Part shown: positions 12,786-24,260 of the stretch, one piece after another
How the letters are laid out: every line of letters starts with the position of its first letter
Position numbering within the stretch: the stretch's first letter is position 1
Assembly (NCBI RefSeq): GCF_902686445.1
Contig: NC_062214.1
Location: forward strand, 45,579,454-45,643,453
Source: Sciurus carolinensis
Taxonomy: Eukaryota > Chordata > Mammalia > Rodentia > Sciuridae
DNA length: 64,000 nucleotides
Direction of reading: 5' to 3'
Notes under the pieces: generated by a model
Databases searched by the model: none
Told to the model about the DNA's origin: nothing
What the model saw: only the letters and a program-made list of their open reading frames with translations
Made by a program: the position numbers and the translations under genes

Positions 12786-13734
12786 AGCTGGCTTGGCAGG
12801 TGATCTTGGGAAACATCAGCAGTTAGGTGAGGAAGCATGTACTAGCAATGGAGCCAGTTGCCCCCTAGCACCCCTGGAACTTATGATTGAGAGATTCCTC
12901 TGATTTCATCACTCCAAATTCAGAACATGATGTACTCTGGACGTAACAAAGGGTTGGTGATTGCCACTCCAGGTTGAGAGTCAGCCATATCTCTCTCTTC
13001 CTTTCACTTGACTTCCTCCTTATCTCTTTGTTTGACTTCCCCCCAGAAGTAGACCTTAAGACCAGGAGAACCCAGATAGTTTATATGGAGGTGATAACAT
13101 GAAGTACTTGTGGGGAGGGGTAAAGTAAAACAGATAGGAGCAGCAGTCAACAGGGGTGTGTTGAGCCCACCTGAGCACCCTGGAAGATTTATTCATTTAA
13201 CTACTTAATCAGTCTGTTTTGGTGAGATGCAGTTAGACTGCCATGATGAGGCCTTGGAAAATCAAAAGGGAATCAGTAGCATCTGGGACTACCCTGTTCC
13301 CAGAGAAGATGATTTGTAGCTTTGGGAAAGCACAATGAGACACAATCAGTGTGCACACCCTTCCACGTCACTCCCTGCATCCAGGGGTGCTACCAGGCAT
13401 TTGCTTGCAGGGAAGGCTTAGTGCTCCATCAGGACACAGACCTATGTCCAGAGGCCTTTCAACAATGTCCAGAAAGTTTAGAAAGGAAAATCCTCCTTGT
13501 CCACATTGCTCCTTCCCATCACAAAATAGAGATGGGAACCAGGCCACTCCCATTCTGCCATCCCCTGTTGGCCTCCTTTGGTAAACTTGGGCAATTGAAT
13601 TCCTAAATTCAGAATGGTGGCCCATGTGAGTGGCAACTACTTTACGAGAACAGTGTTCCTGGCTTCTCCACAATGTGTAATCAAAGACTAATGGAGACCC
13701 AGTTCTGAGCCATGGGAATCATCCAAGTTGTTCA
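12786..13734. other. Unclassified non-coding sequence
   Basis: I recognise no gene or repeat with confidence. Overlapping frames of 77 to 101 codons at 13322-13673 exist on both strands but share no domain, and the opposite-strand overlap suggests chance frames in a moderately GC-rich stretch. Confidence 0.45.
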
Positions 13735-15724
13735 TTGATAGGTGTAGTTTTCCGAATCAACTACTGTTATTTAATCTCCAGTATTGATGAGAGAAAGAGA
13801 GACCAATTTAAGGCTCTTTTTATAAAGGAGAGGAAGAGAAAAGACAGACTTAAAATTTTATTAACATCTAATCCTATTAAGATTTTCTCTACCATATGCC
13901 AGTGCAACAGCACATTCAAAATGTGTACTAATTACACCCGTTGTATCCTGTGTGTACGCTTTGTACACAGCCCCTGACCTTTTCGTTGATAACTTTGTGT
14001 TATATTCATTGACCTGAAACAAATTGAATTCAGTGGCACTCACTCAAGAATTGAATTACATAGTCTTCTTAATTGCTCTCTTATTTAAATGTGAGAAAGT
14101 AACAGCTTGCCACCTGTAATGTTTCCAACAAAGTAAAATTGGAATTCAAATATATTTTCCCCAAGCTAGGTGATTATTTTCAAGGTTTAACTGTGAAAAT
14201 ATCATTCTGGTAATATCTCCGTAAAGAATCTGAATTTTTGGTTGTTGTCCTTGGCAATGCCCTGAAAAACACCCATCTGAAAATATACTCATTAAGGGAG
14301 TTTCCTGCAAGTCAGTTGGGCTAGGAAGGCTTTTCTGGGAAGAGGCTCTCAGAATAGGCAGCACTCCATCTCTGTCTCCAACAGTTACAGTGCCTTACCC
14401 TCCCCAGCTCTTTGGATTTTGCATTATGTGATTTAATATACCTCTGGCTGACAAAATAGGGAGCATTAAGACAGGAATACGTTAAGCATGCAAAGATATT
14501 TTCCGCTGCATTTGTTAGTTTTAAGTCCTTGAGCCACATTGTCTGTTGGCTAGAGGGGGGCAGAAATCTAATTTCAGGAGTTCAGTGATGTTCTCCTATC
14601 GACAGTTTCACAGGCAATAGATACTGCAGTAACATTGTTCTTTATACTGTTCACTCATCTCTTTCCTTGGAGGATTCTTGCAAGCGATCAAAGAGATAGG
14701 AGCCGCTGGAAATTTTTGGCTTTGCTTTCTAATTCCAGTGTGAAATTAATTGTCCCAACTGCAAAGAACTACTTATTCCTTTACTTACTATATTTAACTT
14801 AAAAATGCAAATGTTATTAGTGGTCTGATCACTGATAAGGGTGCCTTTGTGCCCGGCTTTAACCTCTATTAGTGAGGATTATGAGGACGTAGCCACATTG
14901 GCATTTTCTAAGTGTCACTGTGACAGCACTTGCTGCACAAATGCCTAGCTGTCACCGTGAGTTTTATCACTCGGTTTTTCCCTCCGAATGTAGACTAATA
15001 AGCCCAGAAATTACAATTGCCTCCCTGCCGAATCTGTGATAGGCGGAAATAATGATATCAGTGCCCTGCTAATCTTCTTGCCTCCGCGCTTGGCACTGTC
15101 CTATTGAGTCACCTGTCACACTCCGCTTTGATGAGGCGAATTCAATCTCCCTGCTGTAATGACAATGGGGCCATTTTAATGTTTGGAAATGATTATGTGG
15201 AAGCTTCACGGTGCTCTGTCTTGGCAAGCAAGCCAAGGCGCTGTGCACGCCAGGAGAGCAGGCTCTGGCTGTCGGGCAGGCAGTGGAGACGCTGTGTTAT
15301 TAGGAAATAGACGTGGAAGTCAGCCTCATTGTGAGCCTTCTATGGTGGCCTTGCAGAAGGGAAGGATGGGGAGGGGAAGAGGTGGGATCACTCTTGCAGA
15401 AGCACCGTCATTGGCTAATCTCTTCATTCTCTGCACACATTTGCCTCTTGAAGGATTTCCCAGAACATCTGTGTTGTTCAAGGAGGCAGGGGTAGCTGGA
15501 GCTTATAAATAATAACTGTGACACTACCAACATTATTTGCTGGGGATGCAGGCACAACAATGGCATATGAATTGTAGATTTCTTCTCCAGGACATTAACC
15601 AAATCAAATTACTCTTACCCCAGTCCTATTCTTGCCTTGTTCTTTGAGAGTAAAACTGCTGTATAACCAAAAAAATACCAGGTGTGGATGAAGATCTCGA
15701 GTAACCAGAACCTACTCTCAGTGT
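13735..15724. promoter_or_regulatory. Repeat-poor block, candidate conserved enhancer
   Basis: About 2 kb contains no recognisable interspersed repeat in a repeat-dense window. Between about 14700 and 15310 the sequence is CpG-retaining for its surroundings. It holds several TAAT cores, GATA/GATAA motifs (15030-15060) and balanced composition. Those traits are common in developmental enhancers. The frames at 15104-15512 and 14146-14539 have no recognisable domains and overlap one another. Function is inferred only from repeat exclusion and motif content. Confidence 0.35.
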
Positions 15725-16290
15725 TGACTTTTAAAATCACTTGGAAAACTAGCAATCTCTCTTAAAGCCAGATACACACAAGCCCAGCAATTTGGCTTCT
15801 ATGCAGTTATCCAACAGAGATGCAAGTATGTGTTAAACAGAAGACATAATATTCATAACAACATCCTTCATGAAAGTGCCAAAACAAAATTCATCCAAGT
15901 GTCCATCAATAGCCGAATGAATAAACAATTGGAAATTGGTTTACATTGGGATCCTACACAGCCATCAGAATGAATGAACTACAACTATGTATGTGAATCT
16001 CACAAACCTGTTGTTGGACAAAAGGAGCAAATGTTAAAATGTACATGTAGAGAGAATACCATTTATAAAAATTCAGAGGCAGGTAAAGCTAAGGTGGAAG
16101 AAGCTGAGATTGTGGTTATCCTTGGTGGACAGGAAGAAGGTACAAGAGGTAGATACTGGGGTTGGTAGAGCTCTTGTCCTTGGTTAGGGAATGCTAGTTA
16201 CAGTATTGTATTTGGTTTCAGAAAATTCAGGATTTTTGTACTCTTCTTTATGTACATCATATTTTAATAAAGGGTTTCAAATTATATTTA
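15725..16290 (+). mobile_element. Old LINE-1 3' end fragment
   Basis: The text 'ccaagtgtccatcaatagcc' followed by 'atgaataaacaattgg' and a tail ending in 'taataaagggtttc' matches ancient L1M-type ORF2/3' UTR sequence. It is heavily decayed, and the frame at 15974-16168 is a by-product. Confidence 0.6.
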
Positions 16291-16480
16291 ATTAAACATC
16301 TTAAGGTAATGTATAAAGCATCCATGTGTTCTCCCTGCCTCAACAGCAAAGAGGATTATGGACAGAAAAGTCACTTTGTAGCTGGACCTCATCAATAACT
16401 CATTCTGTTTAGAGGAAACTTGAGGGAGGTGGGTTCTTACTGAGGAAGAATCACATTCCTCTCTCAAGGTTAGTCACTGA

Positions 16481-16564
16481 GTATAACTCAATGGTACAGC
16501 ACTTGCCTAACATGCATGAAGCCCTGGGTTCAATCCCTAGCACTAAAAAAAAAAAAAAAAAAAA
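16481..16564 (+). mobile_element. ID SINE with poly-A tail
   Basis: The body shows the tRNA-derived box A region (ataactcaatggtacagcac) and box B region (gggttcaatccctag), followed by about 20 A. It is flanked by 12-bp near-duplicates (GTTAGTCACTGA at 16469-16480; GTTGGTCACTGA at 16565-16576; one mismatch), the mark of L1-mediated retroposition. Confidence 0.88.
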
Positions 16565-16576
16565 GTTGGTCACTGA

Positions 16577-17489
16577 AATCTGGAGGGACGAAGAGCTAAG
16601 CCATTTGAATCTTAGCATTCATAGCTTCTGGCCAATGTGATCCCCAGTAGAACCGCTTGTCTGTGGGTGAGAAAACCAAGAAGGTGCTAGAAGCCACTGA
16701 AAGTCTTGGTGGTATGATGTGCTCTTCAGGAGTGCAACAAGCGCCACTGTCTACAGGAGTAAAGAATTGAGTGCCCCAGGGTTGCTTCCCAAACTCTTAC
16801 AAATTTTTATAAATTCTTCCTGCTTCAAATCATAGCTTTCTGAGGCATTTGTCAAATCAAGTCTTGTGAATGAAAGTGTTCCCTTTTGGATCTAGATCTA
16901 CTACTTATATGTAGCTTCCCTGTTTGAACAATAAAGCTCAGGGAAAGCATTTTTATCTCGGGTAATCACATCCCAGAGGAATAGCAACCCACAGAACATA
17001 TAACCCACAGCCTCTGATCCTTGTAGAAGGGCAACTCCCAAGCTCCCTGTTAACATGAAAAAAAGGTATGCAGAAACCAGCCATAATTTGGCAGGCAGAG
17101 TCACATGCAATGGGACTCTGCTCTGTAATGTAAATTGCTTGGCTTGTTTCCAAAGCAAAATGGAGATGCCCTGGCGGATTAAAAAGTCTTCAAACTTATT
17201 CTCTACCTTTATCTTTTCCTTGTGGCAGTCTGTTTTGTTCATCTTATCTGTCCAGACATGGGATTCATTGAAGTTAGTGTTTGCTAGTTCATAGTTACAA
17301 TAAAAGTCAACAGCATACACATTTTAATCTTATCTCACAAGACACTTGGTCTTCCTTAAAATGGAGCTAGAACAATGTTTATGTTTTTAATAATACCAAT
17401 AGCAAAGAATCCACCCAATTCTAAATTATGTCTGAGTAAATAGGGTTTTCTCCACCAGCTGCTAGCATTACAATCTTGGAAAACTTCTT
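16577..17489. other. Unique sequence with a 139-codon minus-strand frame
   Basis: No repeat is recognised. A minus-strand frame spans 16901-17320 and includes a hydrophobic middle (LWLVSAYLFFMLTGSLGVALL). I recognise no family, and alternative frames are open on both strands over the same bases. I do not call it a gene. Confidence 0.4.
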
Positions 17490-17640
17490 TCACTCTCTGA
17501 ATTTCCATTTCCTCATCTGCATAGTAAGGATAAGAAAAGGACCTGTTCCAAAGACTTATTGTGAGTACAAAATGAAATAATGCACATAAAGTATCAAGTA
17601 GTGCCTAGTGTACATTGGACACACTCAGCACCTGGTGGCT
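17490..17640 (+). repeat. MIR fragment
   Basis: The run 'tttccatttcctcatctgca' with 'aatgaaataatgcacataaa' downstream follows the order of the MIR core and 3' part in sense orientation. It is diverged as expected of an ancient SINE. Confidence 0.6.
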
Positions 17641-17931
17641 CCTGGAATGATGACAATGATGACGATGCTATTCCTTGATTCAAACTCATCAATATTTGCT
17701 GAGAAAGCAAAGCTGGATATGGCAGTTAAAACCTTTCATGACCCCAGCCTCATCTGCTACACAACTCTGATAACTCTAACAGATTGTCCCTCTCCCCATT
17801 TTCTAAACCTGCTCAGTCCTTTCTCTCCACCCTTTTTTCATAAGCCTCTGTGATAGAATTTCCTCCTTTCCCTCCATCTGTTTCTTCCAGTTTAGAGCCA
17901 CTATTTCTTCAAGGTGTTCTTTCCTTCCCAA

Positions 17932-18719
17932 AATTCAAACTAAAAAGCTTTCTCTCAGCAAAGGAAACTATCAGAAATGTGAAGAGAGAGCCTACAGAGT
18001 GGGAGAATATCTTTACCAACCATACCTCAGATAGAGCGCTAATTTCCAGAATCTATAAAGAACTTAAAAAACTCTACACCAAGAATACAAATAATCCAAT
18101 CAACAAATGGGCTAAGGAAATGAACAGACACTTCACAGAAGAAGATGTACAAGTAATCAACAGATATATGAAAAAATGTTCAACATCCCTAGTAATAAGG
18201 GAAATGCAAATCAAAACTACCCTAAGATTTCACCTCACCCCAATTAGAATGGCGATTATCAAGAATACAAGCAATAATAGGTGTTGGCGAGGATGTGGTG
18301 AAAAAGGAACACTCATACATTGCTGGTGGGGTTGCAAATTAGTGCAGCCACTCTGGAAAGCAGTGTGGAGATTCCTCAGAAAGCTTGGAATGGAACCACC
18401 ATTTGACCCAGCTATCCCACTCCTTGGCCTATACCCAAAGGACTTAAAATCAGCATACTACAGAGATACAGCCACATCAATGTTCATTGCTGCTCAATTC
18501 ACCATAGCCAGATTGTGGAACCAACCTAGATGCCCTTCAGTTGATGAATGGATAAAGAAACTGTGGCATATATATACAATGGAATATTACTCCGCAATGA
18601 AGAATGATAAAATTATGGCATTTGTAGGCAAATGGACGAAATTGGAGAATATCATGCTAAGTGAGATAAGCCAATCTCAAAAAACTAAAGGACGAATGAT
18701 CTCGCTGATAAGCGGATGA
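17932..18719 (+). pseudogene. L1 ORF2 C-terminal segment, open frame
   Basis: About 262 codons of the ORF2 C-terminal region are uninterrupted, from the [13 protein letters not shown] block to the stop after ISLISG. They include the Cys-rich motif [18 protein letters not shown], which fits the zinc-knuckle-like CCHC region of L1 ORF2 involved in RNA binding, and the [34 protein letters not shown] block. The open frame extends 5' to 17850 only by reading non-L1 sequence, so those first residues are not part of the element. Endonuclease and reverse transcriptase are absent. The lack of stops points to a recent insertion and not to a selected protein. Confidence 0.85.
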
Positions 18720-18751
18720 GGACATATAATGGGGGGTGGGAGGGGTTAGCA

Positions 18752-18781
18752 TTAGGTTTAGGGTTAGGTTTAGGGTTAGGG
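18752..18781 (+). repeat. Telomere-like TTAGGG/TTTAGGG tract in L1 3' UTR
   Basis: About four units of alternating TTAGG(T) and TTTAGGG lie where the related L1 at 53090-53105 has a plain GGGAGGGGGCAAGAATGG junction. It is too short for a typical interstitial telomere block and more likely a local expansion of the G-rich 3' UTR. Confidence 0.8.
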
Positions 18782-18981
18782 ATAAGGAGAGCGGTAAGAA
18801 TGAAGGAAAGAAGGACTGTATAGAGGGAAAAGAGGGGTGGGAGGGGTGGGGGGGAAGGAAAAAAAAATAAACATCATTGCCCTATGTAAACGTATGATTA
18901 CACAAATGGTATGCCTTGACTCTATGTACAAATAGAGAAACAACATGTATCCCATTTGTATACAATAAAAAAAAAAAAAAA

Positions 18982-19419
18982 GTCAGGTCCATCCTCAGTT
19001 CTCCCATGGGCCTATCAAGTGCCAGAACTAAATAGAGTTCCAAAATATTTTTTAATTGATTGTGCTTCCTTTAGTTTCTGAATGAGTACAAAGTCCAAAT
19101 GGGTAAAGGGACAGCATTAAATGAGGTTATTTTCCCCTGTACATATACCATTACTGTGTAGTTTGAGGAATGCCTCTATGAGCTCCAAGCTAGTTGTATG
19201 TACAATGACATTGCAGACCCCCAGTGCAGCCATTTCCACAACATGCAAGGTACCAGAGATCCTCCTCTTCCTCTTTAGAGACTATTCTCAGCCTTACTCA
19301 TTCCCAGCCTCAACAAGGACAATGATTCCTGGCAAGTTTGTGAATTTGAATAAGAAAAGGGTGGTGCTTGGTTTTTGTTGTGTTTTGTTTTAAAAGCAGT
19401 TCTCCCTGGAGTGGCTACT

Positions 19420-19458
<39 letters not shown>

Positions 19459-19756
19459 AGTTTTTTTCATTAGTAATGTATCTCATGATTAAAGGGGTAC
19501 AGATGAGGGATTTCTACCATAGATAAACTCAAGGCACAGTGACACTCAGATGCCAGAGCACATGTAGCTCCCACCTCTTTGTACAGATTGTGACATATAG
19601 AGGAAAGGAAATCCCTTCAATTCAGGGGACACTTGTTTACCTTCAGTTTATTTAAATCTATTATACTAATCTTCTGGTGCACAAAAATAGTTACCAATAA
19701 TGATGACCAGGATTATATTTAAATTTCAAAAAAAATTAAGGTAGAATGTTTCAGGT
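18982..19756. other. Unclassified sequence with a (GT)n microsatellite
   Basis: A GT-dinucleotide run of about 18 units occupies 19421-19457. The remainder has no recognised repeat. The 90-codon frame at 19121-19393 has no recognisable domain. Confidence 0.6.
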
Positions 19757-20172
19757 TGTTGTTGTTTGGATTTTAGGTGTCCTCTAAGAGCTCCTGTGTT
19801 AGTACAAGAATATTCAGAGGTGAAATGATTAGATTATGAGAGCTGTGAACCAATCAGTCCATCCTAGTTTGAATTGAGTGGAAACTATAGGCATGTGGGG
19901 CATGGCTGGAGGAGGTGGGTCACTGGGGGCCTGCCCTGGAAGGACACTTCCCTGTGAATCCTTCCCTCTCTCTCTCTGCTTCCCAGCTGCCGTTAATGAA
20001 GCAGTGCTCCTCTGCCACACCCTTCTACCACACTGTTTTGTCTCATCTTTGACCCAGAGCAATGGAGTTGCCCAACCATTGACTGAACCTCTGAAACCAT
20101 GAGCCAAAATAAACTTTTCCTCCTCTAAGTGGCTCTTGTGAGGTATTTTCCTCACAATGATGAAAAACACAC
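19757..20172 (+). mobile_element. MaLR-like solitary LTR
   Basis: It is the same family as 58956-59519: a 'ttggattttaggtgtcctct' start region, 'ggcatggctggaggaggtgg' in the middle, a CT-rich stretch, then 'gagccaaaataaacttttcc'. Polyadenylation-type AATAAA lies near the 3' end as in LTR R regions. No internal provirus is seen. Confidence 0.75.
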
Positions 20173-22244
20173 CGGGTCTTTAGTCAAACCTATCATAGTC
20201 TGATGGTTGTGTTTGGCTTGACAACAGAAAAAAATGGAAAATTGAAAAGAAAAAACCCTAGTTTTTTTTTTAATTGACTATCTGTGAATTTATTTGGTGG
20301 ACAAACTAGATCTAGCCATATTTTTTGACTGAGCTCCCTGAAGGAAACAAAATACCAAATTTGGCTAAGTTCAAAGAGCTTTGGTTTAAATAAGACACTA
20401 AGAAAAGGCATTATGTATCTTAAGGAGAAAAGAGATAAAACAAAGATGCTCTGCAAGGAAATGCAAATATTCAGATATCATTGAAACCATCAAATCAGAA
20501 GAAACAAGCATTAGCAAAAATGAGTGCATTGGAGTTCTTACTATGAAAAATTCAATTTGGTTGGAGGGAAGCAGGACAACAGTACAGAGTCAATTCTGAA
20601 GGGGAAAGGGGTCTCTTACTAGGTCTGAATAAAAACTTTCTAGCCTTCTAAACACACAGAAGTCTTTGTAGAAAATAGTTATAGTGGGCATAAAGAATAT
20701 CAACTGTGTTCTTAGAAATGTCTATGCTTCTGAAAGGAATAATGTAGAGAGGTTGTCTCTAATAAACAGAAGTTTATTCCAGGTGAATATTTGTTGCAGC
20801 ACTGATGATGGATGTATCCTAGTTTGGGGTTTATAAATGTATCCAAAAGGGAGTACCTTAGAATATATACAGAGAAAATATGTCTCCCAGGACAAATTGC
20901 AGATATGCACCAAAATTTCCACAAAAGTTACCACAAGAGTGAAAGTTCAAATCTTTGCAGATTGGAGATTACCATAACCAACCAGCATGATCTGGTTAGT
21001 GGGTTTCTTTAAACAGAGAGTCTATGAACTTTCTATTCATTAAAAGAAGTTCACAAGTGATCTATGAATATTATAATAGAAATTTCAGGTATCTGAGAAG
21101 GCCAGCAAGTTCTCTTCCACTCTGCTAAAAAACTGGAGACTTCTTCTAAGTCTTACCTTGTACACATGTAAGAATCTGGTATAGTAACAATAAGCATGTT
21201 ATCAGAATCATGTGATCAGGGATTCTGTCACCAACCAAATGCAAGCCTATTTTTGGAGGTAGTGATTTAATCTCCCTCTTCATATTTCCAGAAATGTGGA
21301 AGCAACCAAGAGGGCTCCTGGATAAAGGTTTTCAGTGAGCTTAACAGCTCCTTACTGCAGAGTTGCTTTGGCACATGCCTTCAAAAGTTAATGAACCTAC
21401 TAATGTGTCATCAGCACACGATGTCTTGCCTTCTGACCCTCTTTTATATGCTCAGGACACTCAGAGTAAGTAGAGAAGCTGGTGAGGAGTTGTTCAGCAG
21501 ATAAATAAATGCACAGCACATTTTTCTGTTATTTGGGCACACTTACTAGTATTTTGATAAATGTAGGTATGTCTATTTTAAATGTTTCATTGTTTATTTT
21601 AAAATCTCAAGAAAACTTAAAAGGAAATTTTCTTTTTGTTCCTTTTCAGAGTAATTTCACAAACACAGATTAATAGCTTATAAAACAAGGACAATATCTT
21701 CTCTAAGAACAACAGCTGTCCTAGGGCAGGTGCTCCACAAGCTAACCCTGGAATAGGACTGCTAAACTAATGCCTTCTTAATCAAGAATTCTCAGGGAAG
21801 AAGGAGAGGATATAGGAGAAGCTAGGAAGGAAAGGAAAGCAAACCAAGCAAGAGTGGGATCTGAGGTAAAATTCTGCAAAAAAATAGCTTGAGTGTGATC
21901 TTGAGGGAAAGTCTGGGATGGGGATTACATGTCACAGCTACCTCCACCCGAGACAAAGCTTCAGAATATCTCACAGACAGGGGAGACCCACAGCAGAAGA
22001 GTGAAAAAGCATCTGAGAGGATGTAGAAGGCTAGCAGCATTTTCTAGTAGTAGGAATTTTTAAGGGACACATGACATAGAGAAAAATCAAGTAAAATTGT
22101 TTAAAAGTGGAAGAAAGTGCAAAGAGGGAGAAAGCAAATATTCTTTTTTTAAAATCAGAACCAAAAAAAAAAAAAAACAGAACAAAAGCTCAAACCAGCA
22201 CCAGCACAGGGTTTTGGCAGACTATTAAACTCATTATAGAGAAT
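20173..22244. other. About 2 kb without recognised features
   Basis: AT-rich sequence with only short frames (up to 87 codons at 20193-20456 minus) that overlap each other and lack domains. No SINE, LTR or L1 was recognised. An oligo-A run lies near 22161-22177. Confidence 0.45.
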
Positions 22245-22430
22245 TGTAACCAGCCTTCAAGATGGCTCCCCCAAATTCTCCCTTCATGACTTTGAGTAGT
22301 CTGCTCCCATACCAGGTAATGATTGGTCTATGTGGCCAATAGACTGTTTAGGAAGTGATGGTAGGTCACTTCTGCTAGGCTAGGTTCTGAAAGGCATTGA
22401 CTGTTGCCTGCCACTCTCTCTCTTTCTCTC

Positions 22431-22478
<48 letters not shown>

Positions 22479-22775
22479 CATTTGATCTATAGGAAGCCAG
22501 CTGCCATATTGAAGAACTCAGAAAGCCCTGTGGAAAGACAAGAAACTAAGGCCTCCAGTCAACAGCCATGTGAGTGAGCTGCTGGGAACAGATCATGGAG
22601 TTCCCATCCAGCCTTATTCCTGTAGATATCTTAACTGCAGTGTACGAGAGACCCTGTTCCAGTCACCCAACTAAGCCACTTTCAAATTCATGGCCCTCAG
22701 AAATTATGTGATATAAAAAATATTTTCTGTTTTAAGTTTCTAATTTGGGGAATAATTTGTTATGCAGCTAACAAC
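22245..22775 (+). mobile_element. MLT1-like LTR interrupted by (TC)n
   Basis: The 3' half ends with 'ctcagaaattatgtgatata', 'ttttaagtttctaatttggg' and 'gttatgcagctaacaactaa', the usual MLT1-type terminus in sense orientation. A TC microsatellite occupies 22414-22474 within it. Confidence 0.65.
22414..22474. repeat. (TC)n microsatellite
   Basis: About 60 bp of nearly perfect TC with a few TTTC or CCTC interruptions. Confidence 0.95.
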
Positions 22776-23559
22776 TAATCTACAAAGCATGCATTCAAAG
22801 CATGATTTTGTGTGCTTGCTGGTGGTACCAAATGCTGAGAGTCAATCATATCTGAACACTAAAGTGGGAAGGAAGTCCAGAATCAGGTCAGGGTGAAAAT
22901 TAAGGGGTCACCATATAAGACAATGTCAACAGTGAAGCAAACCTCCAGGAGTTTGGGTATTTCCCAAACAGTTGAATAGATTCTGTACCCCAAATGAGGG
23001 CAGAACAGGTTCCATATGGTTAAAGGAACGAAAAGAAAACATAAAACAGGAACTATTTTGAAAGTATTTTCATTATAAATGATTAAAATAAAACCTTTCC
23101 ACCTGACAGGTAACTTCAATTATCTGGAAACTCATTTTTAGAGAACACTAATTGTTACCTATTCAATAACTATCCCAACACTCTTTTCCATTTGGTAGAG
23201 CCAAGCACCTACTTTACTTTCCCAGCTTTCCTGGTCAACAGGATCTAAGGGGCTGTCCCAAAAGAGATTTTTGGAAAGGTCATAAAAAGAAAGACACATA
23301 GCATGAAATGCCCCTTCCTGTCACCTTTGGATCTTGTGTGATGATGTGTTACTTGGATTTTCAGCAGCCTCTTGCTATCATGAGGAGAAAGCCAAAATGT
23401 TCACAGAGATATTGACTTGGGACCTTGGTATTACTGAGCAGCTGAATTAGTGAACCTGAGAAAAGCCTACTTCTAGACTTGATGTCTGTGAGAACACTAA
23501 GCTCCATATTTTAATTGTATATTCAGACACTTGCCATCAAATAAATTGGTTACTATATG
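22776..23559. other. Non-coding, possibly an old LTR fragment
   Basis: The part from about 23160 to 23560 has the general layout of an old MLT1 or MER LTR ('gatgatgtgttacttggatt' ... 'cttctagacttgatgtctgt'), but I cannot place it firmly. The rest is unclassified. Confidence 0.35.
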
Positions 23560-23602
23560 ACAAGTCATTCTATAATTGTAACTTAAAAGAAAAATAAGCA
23601 TT

Positions 23603-23820
23603 AGGACTGGAGTATAACTCAGAGGTAGAGTGCTTGTCTAGCATGTGCAAAATCTGGGTTTGATCCTCAGTACTGGAAGGAGGTGGAAAAAGAAGAGGAG
23701 AAAGGGAAAGGAGAGGGTTTAAAAAGAAGAAGGAGAAGGAGGAAAAGGAAGGAAGGAAAGAAAGGAGGGAAGGAAGGGAGGGAGAGAGAAAGTGAGGAAG
23801 GGAGGGAAAAGGAAGGCAGG
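23603..23820 (+). mobile_element. ID SINE with a purine-rich GGAA/GAAGG tail
   Basis: An ID body (actggagtataactcagagg ... gggtttgatcctcagtactgg) is followed by about 135 bp of nearly pure A/G. The unit is bracketed by TAAGCATT at 23595-23602 and again at 23821-23828, so the purine tract falls within the SINE insertion and appears to derive from its tail. Confidence 0.8.
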
Positions 23821-24005
23821 TAAGCATTTATTTTGCTCATAAATCTGGTGATCAGCTGGGTAGTAGCTGCTTGGGTTTCCCACATGGTTGCAATCAGGTG
23901 GTGCCTGTGTCTTGGGTCATCTGAAGGTGCTTTCTTTCAAATGCCTAGCACCTGGGCTGAGAAACTCAAAACTGGAAGTAAGAAGGACAGGGCTCCTCAA
24001 TTCTT

Positions 24006-24060
24006 TCTATCTACCTATCTGTCTATCCATCTATCTATCTGTCTGTCTGTCTGTCTATCT
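24006..24060. repeat. (CTAT/CTGT)n tetranucleotide repeat
   Basis: About 13 units of CTAT and CTGT with minor interruptions. Confidence 0.95.
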
Positions 24061-24260
24061 CAGGAAAATCTAGTCAGATTCACATGGAAGCTGAAGGCTT
24101 CCAGATGGAATGTTCCAAGAGAACATAGGCCTATTCTAAGCCAGTTGTGCAAGTCACATAGTCTCACTTTCATCCCCTTCTCTGTGTCATGTAGTCACAA
24201 AAGTGGGCCCTAAACTCAAGGGGGATTAACTCCTTTTGATGGGAAGAATTTCAAACAAAT

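Larger units (their letters stand above)
17931..18981 (+). mobile_element. Young 5'-truncated LINE-1 (ORF2 C-terminus and 3' UTR)
   Basis: Starts at 'attcaaactaaaaagctttc', runs through the ORF2 C-terminal domain to the stop at 18719, then a G-rich 3' UTR, a terminal ACAATAAA and a poly-A run ending at 18981. It is closely similar to the insertion at 52248-53281. I did not find matching target-site duplications. A telomere-like tract lies in the 3' UTR. Confidence 0.93.
23560..24260 (-). mobile_element. Probable MLT1-type LTR split by an ID SINE
   Basis: The segment before 23602 and after 23821 joins into the 'cttaaaag...ataagcatttattttgctca' theme seen in antisense MLT1-type LTRs. A tetranucleotide repeat (ATCT/GTCT) at 24006-24060 lies inside it. 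Confidence 0.5.

Noticed and set aside
13322..13673. Overlapping frames of 77-101 codons on both strands
   Set aside because: No domain, no splice-site framework, and mutually overlapping in several frames, as expected by chance in GC-richer DNA.
17850..17931. N-terminal extension of the 289-codon frame
   Set aside because: The first residues come from unrelated flanking DNA read into the L1 by chance; only the part from about 17932 is ORF2.
18752..18781. True interstitial telomere array from chromosome fusion
   Set aside because: Only about four imperfect units, lying inside an L1 3' UTR.
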